DNA from: Roseimicrobium gellanilyticum
GTDB lineage: Bacteria > Verrucomicrobiota > Verrucomicrobiia > Verrucomicrobiales > Verrucomicrobiaceae
Length of the DNA stretch: 64,000 nt
Direction of reading: 5' to 3'
NCBI RefSeq assembly: GCF_003315205.1
Contig: NZ_QNRR01000002.1
Span: forward strand, 342,881 to 406,880
Shown: positions 32,888 through 41,330 of the stretch, in pieces
How positions within the stretch are numbered: the stretch's first letter is position 1
Layout: each line of letters begins with the position of its first letter
Position numbers and translations under genes: made by a program
Notes under the pieces: model-generated
Seen by the model: only the letters and a program-made list of their open reading frames with translations
Told to the model about the DNA's origin: nothing
Database searches by the model: none

Positions 32888-33538
32888 ATGCCTGAATCCT
32901 CAGCCAAGAAGCTTCTCATCCTCATCGGCAGTCCAAGACGCGAGGGAAACTCCGCGACGCTTGCGCGTGCGGTGCAAGAGGGCGCGGAAGCTGCCGGTGC
33001 ACGCGTCGCGCTGCGTTTCATTGATGATCACATCACGAGTTTCTTGCGTGATTGCCGCACTTGCCGCCGCGCCGATGGTGAGTGCAGTATTCAGGATGGG
33101 TTCCGCAGCCTCTTCTTTGAGGACTTCCTGCCGGCGGCTGGCGTGGTGTTTTGCTCACCTATCTACTGGTACGGTCTATCCGCGCAGACGAAGGCGTTCT
33201 TTGACCGCACGTTCTGCTACTACGCGGCATCCTATCCCGACTCGGCTCGTGTCATCGAGGGCATGACGCGGAAGCGTATCGGCCTGGTACTGGCTTCGGA
33301 GGAGACTTATCCCGGTGCGTCGCTCGGCATCATCCACCAGATTCAGGAGTATGCGCGCTACACGCACTCGGAGTTTGTGGGCTTGGCTCGCGGCATTGGG
33401 AACAGCCGGGGAGAAGTGACGCGGGATCCTGCCGCATCGCTCGCGAATGCGGAAGCTCTGGGGCGTGAGATCTTTGAGAGGAAGTTTTCGGACTACCGGA
33501 TCGATACTCCGCGTAGTGGACGAGTGTGGTCGGAGTGA
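32888..33538 (+). CDS. Flavodoxin-fold NAD(P)H/FMN oxidoreductase, iron-sulfur flavoprotein-like
   Basis: A 216-residue cytoplasmic protein with the flavodoxin fold: 'LLILIGSPRREGNSATLARAV' phosphate-binding loop (about 9-29), then 'VVFCSPIYWYGLSAQTKAFFDRTF' as the second FMN-contact loop and 'RIGLVLASEETYPG'. Cys56, Cys59 and Cys66 in 'DCRTCRRADGEC' sit where Isf-type iron-sulfur flavoproteins bind a [4Fe-4S] cluster, although only three cysteines are in this stretch. It would move electrons between a nicotinamide donor or ferredoxin and an unknown acceptor. It has no clear operon partner. Confidence 0.85.
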   Translation: MPESSAKKLLILIGSPRREGNSATLARAVQEGAEAAGARVALRFIDDHITSFLRDCRTCRRADGECSIQDGFRSLFFEDFLPAAGVVFCSPIYWYGLSAQTKAFFDRTFCYYAASYPDSARVIEGMTRKRIGLVLASEETYPGASLGIIHQIQEYARYTHSEFVGLARGIGNSRGEVTRDPAASLANAEALGREIFERKFSDYRIDTPRSGRVWSE

Positions 33539-33615
33539 ACCAGCAACACGTGGTTCTGCATTTGTGTTGAATACCGGACCCGGAGTTTTCGTTTCATGGT
33601 TGATCCATCTCTGCC

Positions 33616-34068
33616 ATGAACTCCCGTTTCCTGACCTCCTTCCTCCGTCTGGCGTCGCTCATCGCTTTTGCCGGAGCTCTCACATCCTGCGCGATGGCGG
33701 ACAGGAAACCGTCTCGGGTCACCGACAAGGCGGAAATCGCGCTGCATCAGGAGGAGCGACTGCGGTGGGAAAAGAGAGCCCGACAGGTGCGGCCGGGCAT
33801 GACGCGGGCGGAGGTGGAGCGTTACCTCCCGAAGCACTCCTTCCGAAACACTTCATGGACTGGTACTACTTTTGAGAGTGACTATTGGACGGATGGCACG
33901 CGCGACTGGTACTACCTGAGTGCTCATTTCATTTGTGAGGCCTGCTACGCCTACACGGGCCTGACCAGGGACTTTGAGGAGGAAAGCAGGCTGGAAGCCA
34001 GGCAGAAGCTGAGGTCTCCGCCACGCATCGTCCAGGTGCGGATGCCGATGCCTGCGTCACGATGGTGA
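33616..34068 (+). CDS. Putative lipoprotein, SmpA/BamE-like motif
   Basis: The protein has 150 residues with a lipoprotein signal (lipobox LTSC, Cys near residue 25). The mature part begins with a charged helix and 'VRPGMTRAEVERYLPKHSF', the 'G-M-T-x-x-E-V' pattern typical of the SmpA/OmlA (BamE-like) fold, then strand-rich sequence ('FESDYWTDGTRDWYYLSAHF') and a Cys pair ('CEAC'). It is a remote relative of the two lipoproteins at 46868 and 47518, which use a similar 'MTRAEL..HYP' motif. Its role is unknown. Confidence 0.68.
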   Translation: MNSRFLTSFLRLASLIAFAGALTSCAMADRKPSRVTDKAEIALHQEERLRWEKRARQVRPGMTRAEVERYLPKHSFRNTSWTGTTFESDYWTDGTRDWYYLSAHFICEACYAYTGLTRDFEEESRLEARQKLRSPPRIVQVRMPMPASRW

Positions 34069-34227
34069 CTCGCCATCCCGCCATGGCGCTGCGCTTGTGG
34101 GAGGCCCGGCAGCCGACGGAAATTCTGTAAACTCCCTGCTGCTCAATTCACAAGACATTCCCATGGCGGGCGTATACTCTGGTGAGGAAATTCCCCTGAA
34201 AACCGCCCAGCCCTATCGTGATTTCGC

Positions 34228-36153
34228 ATGACCCCGGTCGCTGAACCTCCCACGAGCGCGGCAGCCCCGTCCGCTGGCAGTGCCAGCGCAAGTGTCCATG
34301 CTGCCATGGCTCATGCCTTTGCGTCCTCGGCGCAGGTGGTGGAGCGTCGTTTGATTGTGCGCAAGGGACTGCTGCTGGTGCTGGCCACCTGGCGCTACGC
34401 CGCCGCGGCCCTCGCATTACTCATCGTTCTGCGGCTTTTGGGTTGGAATTGGATCACGGGATGGTTCGCGTTCAGCGCGGTGCTGGCGTGGGGTGCTGGC
34501 TGCCTGGCTTGGGCTGCCTGGAAACGCCCCGGACCGTACAGCGCACTGGCGTTCTGGGACAAGGCGAGTTCCCGAGGCGATGCTTTTGCCAATGCGTGGT
34601 GGTTTGAGCAGCAGCCTGTGGAGAAACGCACTGCCGGCCAGCAGATGCACCTCGCGCGTTACACGCCGAAGCTCGCCCCGGCCATGCACAATCTCGCAGC
34701 GGACCTCCCGCTGCCGCTGAAGGATGTGCGCTGGATGGCTTTGTTCCCAGTGGTGGCGCTGGGAATGCTTTTCCTGCCGGAGATGGGAGTCATCCATCTG
34801 CCGGACACGCCGCTCACCGCCACGGGGCAGGAACTCGCGGTGCAGGAGGGCAAGAAACTCGCGGATACGAAGCTCGATCAGGACAAGTTGAAATCGCTGA
34901 GCGAGGAGGAGAAGAAGGAAGTCGAGAAGCTGCAGAAGGACGTGCAGGACACCGCAAAGGCCCTGCAGGACAGCGAGGGCAAGACCGCAAGAGACGTGCT
35001 CTCCGATCTGGAGAAGCGTGCGCGTGATGCGGAACGGCTGGCCGCGAAGCTCGGGGCAGGGGATGCCGCTTGGGCCTCCGAGCAGATGGTCGCGGAGATG
35101 CGCAAGCATGCGGACACGGCGGAGCTCGGCGATGCGGTGGCGGAGAAGTCCGCTGAGCGTACCGCGAAGCAGGCGGATGATGTGGCAGAAAAGCTGGGGA
35201 ATCCGACGCTCACGAATGAAACGCGTGACCGCTTCACGGAAACGTTGCGGGACATCGGCAAGCAGGGCCAGCCCGAGGACAAGGAGCGTACCGTGGGCCA
35301 GCATGTGCTCACGGCGGATCGTCAGATGACCCAGACGCTGCCCAAGGAGGCCAGCCGTGAATTCAAGGATCTGGCGGACAAGATGCGCACGCTCGCCGCG
35401 AGGGAGAAAGCGCGCGACCAACTGGAGAAACTGGCCCAGCAACTCCGGCAATCCGGCAGCGACATCGCAGGACAGGGCGCGCAGGGCATGCAGCAACTCG
35501 CAGGGCAGCAGGGCCAGCAAGGGCAACAGGGACCCCAAAGCCAGCAGGGCCAAGGCCAGATGCAGAACATGCAGAACGCGCCGCAGATGTCTCCGATGCA
35601 GATGCCCGGCCTCTCCAACGCGCCGCAGATGCAGCAAGGACAACAGGGAATGGGCGGCCAGAACCTTCCCGTCCTTACGCCCGTGCCTGGCACTGGTCAG
35701 CAGAATCAGCAGCCCATGGCCATAGGCAAGCCGGGTCAGGGACAAGGCCAGCCGCCCAAGCCCGGTCAGCCCATGCTCATCGCGCCTATCCCCGGTACCA
35801 ATCCCGGTCAACAGCCGAGCGCTGTGATGCTGGGCATGACGCCCGGCATGAACCAAGGTGGTCAGCAGGCCGGGAATGGCACCACGCAGATGGGCAACAC
35901 TCCCACCCCCGGTAACAAAGCAGGTCAGCAAGTCACGGTGAATGCCCAGAGCAATGCGGATGGCGCCTCCTCCGTACGTGCCGTGGAAGGGCAAGCCCGC
36001 AACGAGCAGGCTTCACGTGGTGCTCAAGCCACCGCGTTGGATGCCATCGCTGCCGAGGAGAACGCGCTGGATGAGTCCGCGCTGCCGCCTGCGCGGAGAG
36101 AGCAGGTGAGAAGGTATTTTACCGAGCTGCGGAAGCGGTTTGAGAAGGAATAG
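34228..36153 (+). CDS. Large membrane protein with coiled coil and Gln/Gly-rich tail
   Basis: The protein has 641 residues. There is an Ala/Ser-rich leader and three hydrophobic segments (about 48-70, 74-98 and 168-187). After these comes a long charged coiled coil (about 200-400, 'SLSEEEKKEVEKLQKDVQDTAKALQDSEGK'), and from about 400 to 580 a Gln/Gly/Pro/Met-rich stretch ('QQGQQGQQGPQSQQGQGQMQ'). It closes with a short helical cap. Similar membrane-anchored proteins with Gln-rich tails (DUF4175-like) head MoxR/VWA clusters in other bacteria. It is the first gene of the MoxR cluster here, 23 bp before the next gene. A role in anchoring or assembling the complex is an inference. The long antisense frame is a GC-rich shadow. 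Confidence 0.75.
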   Translation: MTPVAEPPTSAAAPSAGSASASVHAAMAHAFASSAQVVERRLIVRKGLLLVLATWRYAAAALALLIVLRLLGWNWITGWFAFSAVLAWGAGCLAWAAWKRPGPYSALAFWDKASSRGDAFANAWWFEQQPVEKRTAGQQMHLARYTPKLAPAMHNLAADLPLPLKDVRWMALFPVVALGMLFLPEMGVIHLPDTPLTATGQELAVQEGKKLADTKLDQDKLKSLSEEEKKEVEKLQKDVQDTAKALQDSEGKTARDVLSDLEKRARDAERLAAKLGAGDAAWASEQMVAEMRKHADTAELGDAVAEKSAERTAKQADDVAEKLGNPTLTNETRDRFTETLRDIGKQGQPEDKERTVGQHVLTADRQMTQTLPKEASREFKDLADKMRTLAAREKARDQLEKLAQQLRQSGSDIAGQGAQGMQQLAGQQGQQGQQGPQSQQGQGQMQNMQNAPQMSPMQMPGLSNAPQMQQGQQGMGGQNLPVLTPVPGTGQQNQQPMAIGKPGQGQGQPPKPGQPMLIAPIPGTNPGQQPSAVMLGMTPGMNQGGQQAGNGTTQMGNTPTPGNKAGQQVTVNAQSNADGASSVRAVEGQARNEQASRGAQATALDAIAAEENALDESALPPARREQVRRYFTELRKRFEKE

Positions 36154-36176
36154 GGAACGGACAAACGGGGTAGGCT

Positions 36177-37142
36177 ATGGCAGAATGGAAGTTCCACAAG
36201 AAGCGGGCATTTGGCCTGCTGGTCGCCTTGAGCACCGTGGTAGTCGGTGTCATTGGTTATTTGTACTTCAAGAAGCCTGTGGACGTCGTGGCGCTGGACA
36301 AGGCCATTGCCAAAGCAGATCGTCTGGTGATTCTCGGTGATCCATTCCAAGGAAGACAGATGTTGTATGAATCAACCGACCGTGAGGAAATCGAACTCTT
36401 GGGGCGGGCCTTGAAAGTAGAGCAACCCGAGATGTCGTTTGCTTGTGCGTGTGCTGGTACCGAGAGTATGAATTTCTACCGTGCGGAGAAACTCCTGGCT
36501 CGTGTTTCCAATCATCATGGCGTCTTCATCCGATGCACTCTCTGGAGCAGTGATGCCGCCCTGACGAATCCAGAACTGATGGTTCGATGGTTTGAAGAGC
36601 GAGGGATGTTTGGACCGCGCCGAGAAGTGAATGAAAATGCCAGGAGTGACGAAGAGCGTTCCAAAAACTGGGTTCGCTGGCTAGCAGCCGTTCCCAAAGG
36701 GCTTGAAAACATCTGGGACCGTGATCAGGATATTGTCGGCCGTGCAAAGACGCTAGCTCCCTTGCAAGCGGCATTGGAACAAACATTTCCAAGTGCCCAG
36801 GAACGGGTGCTGGCTCTCTGCGCATGGTATGGCTCGGGGGCCGGACCGTGGTCAGGCTATCCTGGGTATGAAACTATCGGCGAGGAACTCCTGCTAACTT
36901 ACAGCACCGGCGAATTGGTGGAAGCCATGCAATCGGCGGGGATGGCTACGCCTGCTCACTGGGAGGGAGCGGCACGGCTCTTGGGTGGCTGGACTTTTTC
37001 GAAAGAACGGCCTGGGGATCTTGCGCTGGTACCGGCAAACTTGAAGAAAGCGATGTGGGACCACGTGAAAGACACAAAAGATCAGGACAAACTGGGACGT
37101 GCTCAGTTAGCCTTTCTTCCGAAGGACGCCTCCAAGAAATGA
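36177..37142 (+). CDS. Hypothetical membrane-anchored protein
   Basis: The product has 321 residues, with one N-terminal membrane anchor (about 12-31) and an otherwise soluble, mixed alpha/beta body. Cys residues ('FACACAGTE') and many Trp residues ('WVRWLAAVPKGLENIWDRD', 'YGSGAGPWSGYPG') are conspicuous. Base composition looks lower in GC than the genes on both sides. It sits between the cluster's coiled-coil protein and MoxR on the same strand, 53 bp before MoxR. No family is recognised, and it may be an accessory insertion. Confidence 0.65.
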   Translation: MAEWKFHKKRAFGLLVALSTVVVGVIGYLYFKKPVDVVALDKAIAKADRLVILGDPFQGRQMLYESTDREEIELLGRALKVEQPEMSFACACAGTESMNFYRAEKLLARVSNHHGVFIRCTLWSSDAALTNPELMVRWFEERGMFGPRREVNENARSDEERSKNWVRWLAAVPKGLENIWDRDQDIVGRAKTLAPLQAALEQTFPSAQERVLALCAWYGSGAGPWSGYPGYETIGEELLLTYSTGELVEAMQSAGMATPAHWEGAARLLGGWTFSKERPGDLALVPANLKKAMWDHVKDTKDQDKLGRAQLAFLPKDASKK

Positions 37143-37195
37143 GATGGCAGATTGATTCCGCGAATTCAAACGACTGATTTTCACCTCGCTTCCCC

Positions 37196-38482
37196 ATGCC
37201 TGACGACTCTTCCCTTCCCGACTATCCGCCCGCACCTCTTGATCAGGACGCACTTGCGGCGGACGCAAAGAGTGCGAAAAAGCGACCCATGAAGAAAGCG
37301 AACAAAAAGGGTGGGGCGGCCGCGGTGGAACCAACAACAGCCAGCACTGCTGCTGTGGCGGAGAGTGCTCCGCAGGCCCCGGTTGCTGCCCCTGAGGCGG
37401 AGTATCATTCCCCCATGCCCGAAGTTCCTGTGGAGACGCATCCTCCGCAGCCGGTGCATGTGGATGTGCGCACGCTGCCCATGAAGCCGCTGGAAGATGA
37501 GTTGGAAGAATTCCGTGCCCTGTTCGGCAAGTTGAAGGCTGAGATGCAGAAGGCCATCGTGGGCTACGATGATCTGCTTACGGAAACCCTCATTGCCATT
37601 TTCGCCGGCGGTCACGTACTGCTGGAAGGCGTCCCGGGCCTGGGCAAAACGTTCCTCGTGCGGGTGCTTTCGCAAGTCGTAGGACTGGAGCCTGGACGTG
37701 TGCAGTGCACCCCGGACCTCATGCCGGCGGACATCCTCGGCACGCACATCGTGAATGAAGATGCGCATGGCCGCCGTGTGTTGCACTTCGAGCGCGGTCC
37801 GGTGTTCAAGAACCTTCTGCTCGTGGACGAAATCAACCGCGCGACACCGAAGACGCAGGCAGCCCTGCTGGAAGTGATGCAGGAGCGGGCTGTCACCGCC
37901 GGTGGCGAGCGTCATCGTCTGCCCGAACCTTTCTTCGTACTGGCTACGCAGAACCCGATGGAAATGGAGGGCACCTATCCGCTGCCCGAAGCGCAGCTCG
38001 ATCGCTTCATGTTCAAGATCAAAGTGCCCTTCCCGAACCTGGAATCGCTCGTGGAGATCTCCCGCCGCACCACCGGCTTTGACGAACCGCATCTCAATAC
38101 CGTGCTAAGCGGCGTGGAACTCATGCGCCTGCAGTACCTGCTCACGCAGATTCCTGTGGCAGATCCCATTGCTTCGTATGCCTCGCAACTCGTGCTTGGC
38201 ACCCATCCGGACCAAGCCGGTGCACTGCCTGCCGTGGGCCGTTATGTTTCCTACGGCGCCAGCCCGCGTGGCCTCCAGGCCCTCATCCGCGGCGCCCGTG
38301 TCTGGTGTGCTGTGCGCGGTGGCACCGCCGTGGGCACGGAGGACGTGCAGCGCATCGCCCATGCCGCCCTGCGTCATCGCGTGATCCTCAACTTCGAAGG
38401 TGAAGCGCAGCAGGTGAAGGTGGATGGCCTGGTGGATGACTTGCTGAAGCAGGTGGGAACGCCGGCGGCGATGGCGGCGTAA
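37196..38482 (+). CDS. MoxR-family AAA+ ATPase
   Basis: The protein has 428 residues. The first ~95 form a Lys/Ala/Pro/Val-rich, low-complexity extension not usual in MoxR. The AAA_3 core has Walker A in 'GVPGLGKTF' (from residue 145), Walker B and the partner acidic residue in 'LLLVDEINRATPKTQAALLE' (Asp211), sensor 1 in 'FFVLATQNPMEMEGTYPLPEAQLDRF', and the C-terminal lid 'VSYGASPRGLQALIRGARV'. MoxR proteins act as chaperone ATPases for VWA-domain partners, and DUF58 and BatA-like VWA genes follow in the same cluster. The extended N-terminus may tether it to a cluster partner. Confidence 0.93.
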   Translation: MPDDSSLPDYPPAPLDQDALAADAKSAKKRPMKKANKKGGAAAVEPTTASTAAVAESAPQAPVAAPEAEYHSPMPEVPVETHPPQPVHVDVRTLPMKPLEDELEEFRALFGKLKAEMQKAIVGYDDLLTETLIAIFAGGHVLLEGVPGLGKTFLVRVLSQVVGLEPGRVQCTPDLMPADILGTHIVNEDAHGRRVLHFERGPVFKNLLLVDEINRATPKTQAALLEVMQERAVTAGGERHRLPEPFFVLATQNPMEMEGTYPLPEAQLDRFMFKIKVPFPNLESLVEISRRTTGFDEPHLNTVLSGVELMRLQYLLTQIPVADPIASYASQLVLGTHPDQAGALPAVGRYVSYGASPRGLQALIRGARVWCAVRGGTAVGTEDVQRIAHAALRHRVILNFEGEAQQVKVDGLVDDLLKQVGTPAAMAA

Positions 38483-38505
38483 GCCGGTGCGACAGTGAGC
38501 GTTGA

Positions 38506-39360
38506 ATGCCTAACCTGACAGAACCCATGGCAAATTCCGCGCCTCTCTCGGACTCGATCGTATTTGCACTCGCGAAGGTAGTAGATGATGCGCAATCCGA
38601 AACTCGATATCCAAGCCACAACGAAATCGAGTTCATGGTCAATCAATGTGGATTGTCACAAGGTGATCCAAAGGCTCAAGGTCAGGTTGTTGGAAAGGCC
38701 AAGAGAGTGCGGGCTATCCTTAGCTGGGCTCTCGAAAATGACCTCGCTAAAGGTGAGCGGTTCGTGGCGTTGCTTGTTTCGAATGTTCGATCCAACGGTG
38801 GCTTTCGAGAAGCTTCTTCCAATTTCGTAGGTGTCGAAGCTATTGTTAGTCTCAGGGCATGTTTCGCTGAGCAAGGTTTTAACTTGGCCACGGATGGCGT
38901 CTTGCAACCTTCAGCGCTGGATTCATTGGAGGGAGTGCCCCTGACCAAGGCTCTGCGAGCATATGTGGAAAGGGCTAGAAAAGGTGTGGAAGATGCCGCC
39001 CTTTTGACAGGCACTTCAAAGGACTTGTTGGAGGCCACTGCAGCCCACATCGTTACAGAGCGCTATGGAACATACCCTCAAACATCAAATTTTCCGACTT
39101 TACTGGGACAGGCGTTTGTTGTGGCAGGTCTAGCGACACCTCAGGACGCACCCACCCCCGGAGAGGGGCCTGAGAGACGGGTGCAGCGTGCTCTCTACGA
39201 AGTTGGCTGTGCGGTCAATAAGCTGCGCAACAAGCAGGGTACTGGGCATGGCAGACCTTGGTTGCCCACAGTAACGGGTCATGAAGCCAAGTGCGCAGTC
39301 GAGGTCATGGGCACTATTGCAGGTTACCTCTTGTCTACGTTGCCTCCCTCTCACGGGTGA
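38506..39360 (+). CDS. Abi_C-domain (abortive infection family C-terminal) protein
   Basis: The product has 284 residues; starts at 38506 or 38527 are possible. The C-terminal half carries the Abi_C signature: a helix with 'YEVGCAVNKLRNKQGTGHGRP' followed by 'AVEVMGTIAGYLLSTL'. This region (PF14355 type) is found in abortive infection and related defence or RNA-related proteins. The N-terminal part is helical with no domain I recognise, so no enzyme activity is assigned. Base composition drops against the MoxR gene, and the gene splits the MoxR cluster, which suggests a transferred accessory gene. There is a 23-bp gap after moxR. Confidence 0.75.
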   Translation: MPNLTEPMANSAPLSDSIVFALAKVVDDAQSETRYPSHNEIEFMVNQCGLSQGDPKAQGQVVGKAKRVRAILSWALENDLAKGERFVALLVSNVRSNGGFREASSNFVGVEAIVSLRACFAEQGFNLATDGVLQPSALDSLEGVPLTKALRAYVERARKGVEDAALLTGTSKDLLEATAAHIVTERYGTYPQTSNFPTLLGQAFVVAGLATPQDAPTPGEGPERRVQRALYEVGCAVNKLRNKQGTGHGRPWLPTVTGHEAKCAVEVMGTIAGYLLSTLPPSHG

Positions 39361-39387
39361 TCGCTGATTAGATGTTCAGGCATTTCT

Positions 39388-40035
39388 ATGCGACGACATT
39401 CGCAGTACGAAAAGGCGCATTTCCAGGCCATCACATGCGTGGACATCGGACTTAATCAGAGCACAGGCGAATTCTACAATTGGGCCAGGTGGCTCTATCC
39501 GCTCGTTGAGCCGTTCCTTTCCAGCACTCGTCACAGACTGGTGGCCACAGTGAATGAGCGGTTTCCCGGGAGCCTCCTGGAAATTGGTGTGGGCACGGGA
39601 GGGCATCTCAGTGACTACCTTGCCACGCACGTGACCGGAGTGGATGTTTCACCGGGCATGATACAGATGGCATCACGGCAGAAGAGTTCCCTCGGCTGTG
39701 AGGTAGATATCAAGGTGATGGATGGAGAGTCTCTGCAGTTTGGCGATGCTGCTTTTGACCGTGTCGTCATGACGTATGTGCTTTCCGTCACAGCTCATCC
39801 GGAGCGCATGCTGGCGGAAGCGTGGAGGGTGCTGAAGCCGGGAGGATTCGCTTTCATCCTGAATCACGAGACAAGAGCGTCTCCTCATGGCTGGGTCTCG
39901 CGCGTGCGCCGATGGTTGCGACTGCGGTCGCAATTCCGCTTCGCAGACATCCCGGGCTGGCCTGCGTCTTCGGTAATTCACCGGGAGTCCTGCCTCCCCG
40001 GTGGATGGTTCACGTTTGTCATTCTGCAGAAATAG
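39388..40035 (+). CDS. Class I SAM-dependent methyltransferase
   Basis: A 215-residue methyltransferase. The N-terminal 'YNWARWLYPLVEPFL' is typical of phospholipid/ubiquinone-type methyltransferases. Motif I is 'LLEIGVGTGGHLSDYL' (from residue 63), motif II is 'VTGVDVSPGMIQMA' and the post-I acid is in 'DIKVMDGESLQF'. Motif III is 'VLKPGGFAFILNH'. The C-terminus is short and Arg/Trp-rich. A phosphatidylethanolamine-type methyl acceptor would suit the membrane neighbour, but this is not proven. It begins a tight operon: the next gene starts 2 bp after its stop codon. Confidence 0.85.
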   Translation: MRRHSQYEKAHFQAITCVDIGLNQSTGEFYNWARWLYPLVEPFLSSTRHRLVATVNERFPGSLLEIGVGTGGHLSDYLATHVTGVDVSPGMIQMASRQKSSLGCEVDIKVMDGESLQFGDAAFDRVVMTYVLSVTAHPERMLAEAWRVLKPGGFAFILNHETRASPHGWVSRVRRWLRLRSQFRFADIPGWPASSVIHRESCLPGGWFTFVILQK

Positions 40036-40037
40036 AA

Positions 40038-40544
40038 ATGAATCTCGCCAGCGTCGCGCTTTCGTTGTTCTCATTGTTGTCCAGCCTGTGGCTGTATGTC
40101 GGCTACCGGAGTGAGGAGACGTGGATCAATCTGCTCGTAGCCAGCCTTCTTCCGGTCGGGGCGCTCCATCACGCTCGGGAAATTCTCCACACCATCATCT
40201 TCGTACCGGATGAGCTGGCTTGGCGGGTGCCGGGTGGATTGTGGGTGTTTGCTGCCACGCTGTTGGCTCGCGACCTTCGGGTCAGCTGGGGACGAACCAC
40301 ACTTCATCTCGCTCTGCTTCCAGTGGCGATGGCGGTGGGCATCGAGGTCTGCCAGGCGTTTCATTTCACAGATGGTGCTTATGATCCATGGGACATCTTC
40401 ACGGTGCTCATGTCCGCAGCTCTCGCCATGAATCTGCCTGGCTTCGGATGGCCGCCCCAAGAACTCGCCGTGCGCTGGCACTGGCGGGGTTCGGTGTGTC
40501 TGGCGAACTTTGCCATCCTCATCCTGGCGGATGTGCATCGATGA
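40038..40544 (+). CDS. Small integral membrane protein, VanZ-like pattern
   Basis: The protein has 168 residues with four to five hydrophobic segments. The part 'MAVGIEVCQAFHFTDGAYDPWDIFTVLMSAALAM' resembles the 'E..Q......D..D....GA' centre of VanZ/DUF2809-like membrane proteins, although the match is loose. The start ATG comes 2 bp after the methyltransferase stop, and its stop codon overlaps the next start (ATGA). Translation of all three genes is therefore coupled. The longer frame opening at 39822 lies inside the methyltransferase gene and is not used. Confidence 0.7.
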   Translation: MNLASVALSLFSLLSSLWLYVGYRSEETWINLLVASLLPVGALHHAREILHTIIFVPDELAWRVPGGLWVFAATLLARDLRVSWGRTTLHLALLPVAMAVGIEVCQAFHFTDGAYDPWDIFTVLMSAALAMNLPGFGWPPQELAVRWHWRGSVCLANFAILILADVHR

Positions 40545-41251
40545 GTGTGGAGATTCGCCGGGAGAGGGTGTGCTTGAAGTCGGGTGGCCCAGACTCGGGC
40601 CGGCTGCGCATGGCGCATTTGAGCGACTTCCACGTCTGGTGGAGCAGCAGGAGATTGGATGAAGTCGCAGCCATCCTCGATGAAGAGCAGCCGGAGGTGG
40701 TGGTGTTTACCGGTGATTGGTTTGATACACCTCGAGGCGCGGACTTGTGTTGCGATTTCCTCCGGCGCATTGCCAGCACGCGTCCCGTGTGCTGGATCCG
40801 TGGCAACCACGATCACTGGTTCGGTCCCGAGGCGCTGGAACCTTTCCACGGTGTATCAGGGGCGCATTGCGTGGATGAGATGTCGTGGAACTTCGATAGC
40901 GAGTGGGGCTTGCGGTGTGAGTTCATGTCATGGCAGATGCATTCGACCACGGCTCGTGATTCAGGGCGCCACCGCATCGTGCTGGTGCATGATCCGGAAG
41001 ACCTCGACCTGGCAAAACTCCCGGGCTGCGACCTTGTGCTCGCGGGACACCTGCACGGAGGACAGTTCGTTTTCCATCGCACCGGCAGTGGCACGCACTT
41101 CCCCGCCAATATGTTCTACCGCTGGTGCTGCGACCGGCGCGAAGTCGATGGTGTTCCTGTCATCATTTCCCGAGGATTGGGAGATACCTTGCCCCTTCGT
41201 TTTCGATGTTCGCATGAGGTGGTGATGATAGAGATGGGGAATGGCGCGTAG
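40541..41251 (+). CDS. Metallophosphoesterase (calcineurin-like)
   Basis: The product has 236 residues. The two-metal site is complete: 'HLSDFHVW' (Asp29, His31), 'FTGDWFD' (Asp59), 'RGNHDHW' (Asn89, His90), 'IVLVHDPED' and 'LAGHLHGGQF'. The 'GD-x-F-D ... GNHDHW' form is close to the YaeI/YkuE-type membrane-linked phosphodiesterases that act on lipid or nucleotide substrates. The start overlaps the stop of the preceding membrane protein gene. With the methyltransferase and membrane protein it forms a three-gene unit inserted in the MoxR cluster. Confidence 0.87.
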   Translation: MSVEIRRERVCLKSGGPDSGRLRMAHLSDFHVWWSSRRLDEVAAILDEEQPEVVVFTGDWFDTPRGADLCCDFLRRIASTRPVCWIRGNHDHWFGPEALEPFHGVSGAHCVDEMSWNFDSEWGLRCEFMSWQMHSTTARDSGRHRIVLVHDPEDLDLAKLPGCDLVLAGHLHGGQFVFHRTGSGTHFPANMFYRWCCDRREVDGVPVIISRGLGDTLPLRFRCSHEVVMIEMGNGA

Positions 41252-41330
41252 CTGAGTCCACAAGTAAAAGTGAAAGAAGCTGAACGCGATGCCCAGATAA
41301 AACTACTCAAACTCACGTGCTTGCGTTTAA

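Noticed and set aside
34417-35994. 525-residue minus-strand open frame rich in Leu, His and Arg
   Set aside because: It is opposite the coiled-coil, Gln-rich gene. The Leu/His/Arg bias reflects complementary codons of Gln, Ala and Lys.
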